From Heliomarina baculiformis (GTDB taxonomy: Bacteria; Pseudomonadota; Alphaproteobacteria; Rhodobacterales; Rhodobacteraceae), in assembly GCF_019966545.1 (NCBI RefSeq), contig NZ_JAIMIC010000021.1:1-35906 (forward strand): a stretch of DNA of 35,906 bases, read 5' to 3'. Positions 30,485-35,906 of the stretch are shown piece after piece. Each line of letters begins with the position of its first letter. Positions within the stretch are counted from its first letter, which is position 1. The notes below the pieces were generated by a model, which was not told the DNA's origin, ran no database searches, and was given only the letters and a program-made list of their open reading frames with translations. A program made the translations under genes and the position numbers.

Positions 30485-31291
30485 GTGGCGCCAGAATTTC
30501 GGACGATCGGGCTGGTACGGTTTTCGGTACTGACCCCGACCTATTACTCGGAACGGTTCAAGACGCTTCAGGAAACCGCGGCGCATCTGTTCAGCCCGGC
30601 GCGCATGGAGCTGCGGTTTCGCCTGTTCGAACGCCTCTGCCTGCCGTCTATGACCGGGCAGGGTGACGGGGATTTCCGCCTGATCGTGCTGGCGGCAGAG
30701 GCAATGCCGAAAGTCTATCTCGAACGGTTACACGCCCTGCTGGAACCGCATGAGAATATCTCGCTGCGGCTGGTCGGGCCGGGGAAGCATTACGCGATGC
30801 TGCGCGAGGCCTATCAATCGGTCCCGGTCGAGGGGTGCAGCCATCGGATCATGTTCCGGCTGGATGACGATGACGCGGTGGATCGGGATTTCATCGCCCG
30901 CAGCAAGCGGCTGGCGCGGGGGCTGTTTCATCTGCACGAGGCGCCGCCGCCGACGATCATCGCCTATAATCGTGGCTTCTACCTGCGGCGCAGCGAGACC
31001 GGGTCGGAAGTCTTCGATGCGGTAGAGCGGGCGCCGCTCTCGGCGGGGGTGACGCTGGTTGCGCCGCTTGCACATGAGACCAACCCCTATCGCTATGTAC
31101 ATCGCAAGTTCGCGCAGCACTATAATACCTATTCCGATATCTCGGTGCCCGGCTTCATCCGGACGATCCATGGCGATAACAAGTCGGACCCGGCGGTAAT
31201 GGGCTTGTCGCACAAGATGGGATCGCCGCAGGTCGAGGCGGAGCTGCAGGCGCATTTCGGTCTTGGGATCGAGGATCTGAAGGCGCTGTGA
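30485..31291 (+). CDS. Putative rhamnosyltransferase-family glycosyltransferase
   Basis: 268 aa from GTG 30485. The protein begins FRTIGLVRFSVLTPTYYSER and has the LPSMTGQGDGDFRLIVLAA block and MFRLDDDDAVDRDF (Asp127-130), the DxD metal site of this GT family (rhamno_transf-like, Pfam 'putative rhamnosyl transferase'). Such enzymes add sugars to surface polysaccharides. The frame is open to ATG 30443 and TTG 30419, but the GTG start gives a length equal to its paralogue and removes an unlikely charged leader, with ggga 7 bases upstream. It converges with that paralogue, the stops being one base apart. Confidence 0.8.
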   Translation: MAPEFRTIGLVRFSVLTPTYYSERFKTLQETAAHLFSPARMELRFRLFERLCLPSMTGQGDGDFRLIVLAAEAMPKVYLERLHALLEPHENISLRLVGPGKHYAMLREAYQSVPVEGCSHRIMFRLDDDDAVDRDFIARSKRLARGLFHLHEAPPPTIIAYNRGFYLRRSETGSEVFDAVERAPLSAGVTLVAPLAHETNPYRYVHRKFAQHYNTYSDISVPGFIRTIHGDNKSDPAVMGLSHKMGSPQVEAELQAHFGLGIEDLKAL

Positions 31292-31292
31292 T

Positions 31293-32102
31293 CTAATCCG
31301 CGCCAAAGACGCGGCGAACATGGTCGGCATCGATATCGTAGCGGCTGCGAAAGAGGGATTCCCCAGCGTAATCCAGCAAGGCGAGGTCGAAGTTGCGCGT
31401 GTTGGGACCCTGGCGTGAATCGTTATGGTCGTTGTGGCCGCGGAGCATCATCGCCTTATCGGGAAAGCTGAGCGCGGGCATTTTTCGCGCAATGCGGTGA
31501 TGGGCGAAATTCATCACGCTGAGATCGACGCCGGGGCGGAACATCACGGCCAAGCCCGGAGTCCAGAAGGGTTGGTGGATCTCAGCGGCTTCGATGCCAT
31601 CGGGGCTGGGGCGCGCGATATGGCCGGCGCTGAAGTCGATGGCGATGTGACGGTGATCGTTCAGCATGCCCGCCACCTGCCCGGCGGCGCGGCGCAGGCG
31701 TTCGACGAAATCAACCGCCACCGCGTCGTCGTCATCAAGGCGGAATTGCAGGCAGGGACCGCGTCCCGGCTCTCGACAGTCGTTGATCGCTTCTTTCATC
31801 ACCGGGCGATGCGGGCCGGGCGGGCAGGCTTCGATCCTGACCTGCGGAATGTCGGCGCAGAGTCCGGCAAGCCGGGTGCGATGTTCGGCGGGCAGGCTGT
31901 CGCCGATCACGATGAGAAAGGTGAAATCAGGATCGCTCTGCGCCCGGATCGAGGGCAGGGTGAAACATTCGAGGAAACGGAATCGCTCTTCGAGCCGTTC
32001 CGGCGCGTAGAGATAGGCGATCCGTTCCTCGAGGCTCGCATGGGCGACCTGAAACCCGCCCTCGCCGGGATAGGAGAACCGGCACAATCCGATAACCTGC
32101 AT
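31293..32102 (-). CDS. Putative rhamnosyltransferase-family glycosyltransferase (paralogue)
   Basis: 269 aa. Start MQVIGLCRFSYPGEGGFQ; the frame continues 36 codons further, but those cross the str promoter side and look poor. It shares the order of motifs with the previous gene: IGLxRFS, LPSIRAQSDPDFTFLIVIGD, and FRLDDDDAVAVDF (Asp123-126). The two are clearly homologous but diverged. It is divergent from rpsL, whose promoter lies about 100 bases from its start. The acceptor and donor sugars are unknown. Confidence 0.82.
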   Translation of the reverse strand: MQVIGLCRFSYPGEGGFQVAHASLEERIAYLYAPERLEERFRFLECFTLPSIRAQSDPDFTFLIVIGDSLPAEHRTRLAGLCADIPQVRIEACPPGPHRPVMKEAINDCREPGRGPCLQFRLDDDDAVAVDFVERLRRAAGQVAGMLNDHRHIAIDFSAGHIARPSPDGIEAAEIHQPFWTPGLAVMFRPGVDLSVMNFAHHRIARKMPALSFPDKAMMLRGHNDHNDSRQGPNTRNFDLALLDYAGESLFRSRYDIDADHVRRVFGAD

Positions 32103-32203
32103 GTTTCGCTTCCGATTTTTTGCTGTCCGGGGCCGGTGATGCCGGATATACTGTGGCAAGCGGATAACAGCGATGCAAGTCGGCACGGTCGGACAGGGGG
32201 CTG

Positions 32204-32232
32204 TTGACACTGGCGGCGACTCCTCTTATACG
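32204..32232 (+). promoter_or_regulatory. Strong promoter of the str operon
   Basis: TTGACA (32204-32209), 17-base spacer, TATACG (32227-32232): close to the sigma-70 consensus. It would drive rpsL-rpsG-fusA with a leader of about 220 bases. Confidence 0.85.
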
Positions 32233-32407
32233 CCCGCTATCTCGGCTTCGGGGGTCGCCCCAAAGTGCCGATTTCTAAACTGAAGTGGTCATGATCCGGT
32301 CCGTAGGGGCCCGATCCTCTGGAAACCCACCGCGTCGTGCCCATTTGCAGGGGACGAAGGCGGTTTTTGCGCTGTGCAGACGTGTATGGCGCCGGACTGA
32401 TTTGAAC

Positions 32408-32436
32408 CGCACGCACATGCGTGCACACACATGTGT
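32408..32436 (+). promoter_or_regulatory. Alternating purine-pyrimidine tract with two adjoining palindromes in the rpsL leader
   Basis: From 32408 to 32436 all 29 bases alternate pyrimidine and purine. Inside are GCACGCA-CA-TGCGTGC (32409-32424) and directly after it ACACA-CA-TGTGT (32425-32436), both perfect. As DNA such a tract favours Z-form; as RNA it folds into two small stems ending 24 bases before the rpsL ATG. Confidence 0.6.
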
Positions 32437-32460
32437 TGATGAGACGGGGAAAGAACCGGA

Positions 32461-32832
32461 ATGCCAACGATCCAGCAGCTGATCCGCAAGCCGCGGCAGC
32501 CTAAAGTAAAACGTTCGAAGTCGATGCACCTGCAGGAATGCCCGCAAAAGCGCGGCGTCTGCACACGCGTCTATACAACCACACCGAAAAAGCCGAACTC
32601 GGCCATGCGGAAAGTCGCCAAGGTGCGCCTGACCAACGGGTTCGAAGTGATTTCGTACATCCCGGGTGAGTCCCACAACCTTCAGGAACACTCGGTTGTC
32701 CTGATTCGTGGCGGCCGTGTAAAAGACCTTCCAGGTGTGCGTTACCACATTCTCCGCGGCGTGCTTGATACCCAGGGTGTCAAAGACCGTAAGCAGCGCC
32801 GCTCCAAGTATGGCGCTAAGCGTCCGAAATAA
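32461..32832 (+). CDS. rpsL: 30S ribosomal protein S12
   Basis: 123 aa, normal length. [19 protein letters not shown] carries Lys43 and [13 protein letters not shown] carries Lys88 and Asp89, the residues that decide streptomycin response; both lysines are the sensitive type. S12 is part of the decoding centre. First gene of the str operon; ggggaaaga precedes the ATG. Confidence 0.99.
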   Translation: MPTIQQLIRKPRQPKVKRSKSMHLQECPQKRGVCTRVYTTTPKKPNSAMRKVAKVRLTNGFEVISYIPGESHNLQEHSVVLIRGGRVKDLPGVRYHILRGVLDTQGVKDRKQRRSKYGAKRPK

Positions 32833-32895
32833 GGATTTCGGGCGTCCCGGCCGTGAACCGGGGCCTCGCCCGCAGAGGAACAAGAGGATATATAA

Positions 32896-33366
<471 letters not shown>

Positions 33367-33396
33367 ACACTCTACTCATTTTCGAGGACCGCCCCT

Positions 33397-35520
33397 ATGG
33401 CACGCGAATACCCGCTTGAACGCTACCGCAACTTCGGCATCATGGCCCACATCGATGCAGGTAAAACCACCTGTTCCGAGCGTATCCTGTTCTACACCGG
33501 CAAATCCCACAACATCGGCGAAGTGCATGACGGCGCTGCGACGATGGACTGGATGGAGCAGGAGCAGGAACGTGGTATCACGATTACCTCGGCTGCAACC
33601 ACGACGTTCTGGCAGTGGCAGGAGGACCCCACCAAGGAGGGGACCTACGACACCAAGTACCGCATGAACATCATCGACACGCCCGGTCACGTCGACTTCA
33701 CGATCGAAGTCGAGCGTTCGCTGGCCGTGCTTGACGGTGCCGTTGCCGTTCTGGACGCCAACGCGGGTGTCGAGCCGCAGACCGAAACCGTCTGGCGTCA
33801 GGCCGACCGGTACAAGGTTCCGCGGATCGTGTTCGTCAACAAGATGGACAAGATCGGTGCCGACTTCTTCAACTGTGTCGAAATGATCCAGGACCGCACC
33901 GGTGCGACTCCGGCGCCGATCCAGATCCCGATCGGGGCAGAGAACGAGCTGGAAGGCATGGTCGACCTCGTCACCATGGAAGAGTGGGTCTGGAAGGGTG
34001 AAGATCTCGGCGCGAGCTGGGTTCGTCAGCCGATCCGTGAAAGCCTGCAGGACACCGCCAACGAATGGCGCGCCAAGCTGATCGAAAACGCCGTCGAAAT
34101 GGACGACGACGCTATGGAAGCGTATCTGGAAGGCGAAGAGCCCGACATCGCGACCCTGCGCAAGCTGATCCGCAAGGGCACGCTGGCGATCAAGTTCATC
34201 CCGGTTCTCTGTGGCTCCGCCTTCAAGAACAAGGGTGTCCAGCCGCTGCTGAACGCTGTCGTCGACTATCTGCCCAGCCCGCTGGACGTTGTCGATTACA
34301 TGGGCTTCAAGCCGGGCGACGAAACGGAAACCCGTAACATCCCGCGCCGTGCGGACGATGACATGCCTTTCGCTGGCCTTGCGTTCAAGATCATGAACGA
34401 CCCCTTTGTCGGCTCGCTGACCTTCACCCGTATCTACTCGGGTAAGATGAACAAGGGCGACTCGATCCTGAACTCGACCAAAGGCAAGAAAGAGCGCATC
34501 GGTCGTATGATGATGATGCACTCGAACAACCGCGAGGAAATCGAGGAAGCATTTGCAGGCGACATTATCGCGCTGGCGGGTCTGAAAGACACCACCACGG
34601 GTGACACGCTGTGCGACGCCAAGGATCCGGTGGTTCTGGAAACCATGACCTTCCCCGATCCGGTTATCGAGATCGCGGTCGAGCCGAAGACCAAGAACGA
34701 CCAAGAAAAGATGTCCGCAGGCCTGGCCCGTCTGGCCGCCGAAGACCCGTCCTTCCGCGTCGAGACCGACCTCGAATCCGGTCAGACCATCATGAAGGGC
34801 ATGGGCGAACTTCACCTCGACATCCTCGTCGACCGCCTCAAGCGGGAATTCAAGGTCGAAGCGAACATCGGTGCGCCTCAGGTGGCTTACCGTGAGACCA
34901 TCTCGAAAGAGGTTGAGCACACCTACACCCACAAGAAGCAGTCGGGTGGTTCGGGTCAGTTCGCCGAGGTCAAGCTCATCATCACGCCGACAGAGCCGGG
35001 CGAAGGTTACTCCTTTGAATCGCGCATCGTTGGTGGTGCGGTTCCGAAGGAATACATCCCCGGTGTCGAAAAAGGCATTAAGTCGGTCATGGACTCCGGT
35101 CCGCTGGCAGGCTTCCCGGTGATCGACTTCAAGGTGGCCCTGATCGACGGTAAGTTCCACGACGTGGACTCCTCGGTTCTCGCCTTCGAAATCGCCGCCC
35201 GTATGGGGATGCGCGAAGGGATGCGGAAAGCGGGCGCCAAGATGCTCGAGCCGATCATGAAGGTCGAAGTGATTTCGCCGGAAGAATACACCGGCAACGT
35301 CATCGGCGACCTCACGTCGCGCCGGGGTCAGGTGACCGGTCAGGAAAACCGCGGCAACGCGATCGCGATCAACGCTTTCGTGCCGCTGGCCAACATGTTC
35401 GGCTACATCAACACCCTGCGTTCCATGTCCTCGGGCCGCGCGCAGTTCACGATGCAGTTCGACCACTACGATCCGGTTCCGCAGAACATCTCTGACGAGA
35501 TCCAGGCCAAATACGCATAA
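33397..35520 (+). CDS. fusA: Elongation factor G
   Basis: 707 aa. The GTPase motifs are complete: G1 AHIDAGKTT (about 17-25), G2 [12 protein letters not shown]3 DTPGHVDF, G4 NKMDKIGAD, and G5 GSAFKN. Domain IV has [11 protein letters not shown] and domain [13 protein letters not shown] moves tRNA and mRNA through the ribosome. gagga precedes the ATG, 30 bases after rpsG. It is followed by inverted palindromes and tuf. Confidence 0.99.
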   Translation: MAREYPLERYRNFGIMAHIDAGKTTCSERILFYTGKSHNIGEVHDGAATMDWMEQEQERGITITSAATTTFWQWQEDPTKEGTYDTKYRMNIIDTPGHVDFTIEVERSLAVLDGAVAVLDANAGVEPQTETVWRQADRYKVPRIVFVNKMDKIGADFFNCVEMIQDRTGATPAPIQIPIGAENELEGMVDLVTMEEWVWKGEDLGASWVRQPIRESLQDTANEWRAKLIENAVEMDDDAMEAYLEGEEPDIATLRKLIRKGTLAIKFIPVLCGSAFKNKGVQPLLNAVVDYLPSPLDVVDYMGFKPGDETETRNIPRRADDDMPFAGLAFKIMNDPFVGSLTFTRIYSGKMNKGDSILNSTKGKKERIGRMMMMHSNNREEIEEAFAGDIIALAGLKDTTTGDTLCDAKDPVVLETMTFPDPVIEIAVEPKTKNDQEKMSAGLARLAAEDPSFRVETDLESGQTIMKGMGELHLDILVDRLKREFKVEANIGAPQVAYRETISKEVEHTYTHKKQSGGSGQFAEVKLIITPTEPGEGYSFESRIVGGAVPKEYIPGVEKGIKSVMDSGPLAGFPVIDFKVALIDGKFHDVDSSVLAFEIAARMGMREGMRKAGAKMLEPIMKVEVISPEEYTGNVIGDLTSRRGQVTGQENRGNAIAINAFVPLANMFGYINTLRSMSSGRAQFTMQFDHYDPVPQNISDEIQAKYA

Positions 35521-35527
35521 ATCGGGT

Positions 35528-35580
35528 GGCGGGGAGTACCCCGCCCTACCCATCAACTGTAGGGCGGGACCTGTCCCGCC
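35528..35580. repeat. Pair of inverted REP-like palindromes (BIME-like) between fusA and tuf
   Basis: Two 22-base units in opposite orientation are separated by 9 bases: 35528-35549 on the minus strand and 35559-35580 on the plus strand. Each reads GTAGGGCGGG, a 4-6 base loop, then CCCGCC. Each forms its own hairpin (GGCGGGG/CCCCGCC; GGCGGGA/TCCCGCC), and the two GTAGGGCGGG arms can also pair with each other over 10 bp. A 5' GTAG before a GC stem is the hallmark of REP elements moved by RAYT (TnpA-REP) transposases. Confidence 0.7.
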
Positions 35581-35607
35581 ATCCGCACTAAAAAAGGAGA
35601 CCTCCCC

Positions 35608-35906
<299 letters not shown>

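Overview
The window is chromosomal DNA from an alphaproteobacterium, most likely a member of the Rhodobacteraceae (Roseobacter group). The reasons are the sequence character of RpoB, RpoC, EF-G and EF-Tu, the GC-rich codon use, the gene order tuf / tRNA-Trp / secE-nusG-rplKAJL-rpoBC / rpsL-rpsG-fusA-tuf, two proteins with VPLPA-CTERM-type tails, and a short intergenic repeat of a kind I associate with this family. It starts in the last 25 codons of one tuf copy and ends about 100 codons into a second tuf copy.

Layout. (1) 1-3283: 3' end of tuf with terminator, a CatB/Vat-type hexapeptide acetyltransferase, a secreted TPR protein, a convergent DUF374 acyltransferase and tRNA-Trp(CCA). (2) 3284 to about 17.9 kb: accessory DNA lying between tRNA-Trp and secE. 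It begins with what looks like the C-terminal stub of a tyrosine integrase. It then holds an AraC regulator divergent from an NmrA-type oxidoreductase and a DUF4345-like membrane protein, a TetR-MFS efflux operon with a palindromic operator inside its promoter, a succinate-semialdehyde-type dehydrogenase, an XRE helix-turn-helix domain fused to about 11-12 membrane spans and facing a six-span membrane protein, two VPLPA-CTERM proteins flanking a four-PAS soluble histidine kinase, and several gene-poor stretches. (3) 17.9-30.3 kb: the core block secE, nusG, rplK, rplA, rplJ, rplL, rpoB, rpoC, with an intrinsic terminator between secE and nusG, a terminator after rplA, an L10-type leader before rplJ, a long hairpin between rplL and rpoB, and a terminator after rpoC. 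(4) 30.3-32.1 kb: a repeat followed by two convergent paralogous glycosyltransferases separating rpoC from the str operon. (5) 32.2-35.9 kb: the str operon rpsL, rpsG, fusA, tuf, with a near-consensus promoter, a 29-base alternating purine-pyrimidine tract just upstream of rpsL, and a pair of inverted REP-like palindromes between fusA and tuf.

The core genes make transcription and translation machinery and look intact, with drug-sensitive-type residues at the rifampicin (RpoB) and streptomycin (RpsL) sites. The accessory part is mostly small regulator-plus-effector cassettes (AraC/oxidoreductase, TetR/efflux, XRE/membrane protein, sensor kinase) and surface-targeted proteins. I did not find a phage, a CRISPR array or an intact mobile element. 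The least explained items are the membrane-fused XRE regulator with its neighbour, the VPLPA-CTERM/kinase cluster, and the structured non-coding DNA at 13.8-14.36 kb and in the rpsL leader.
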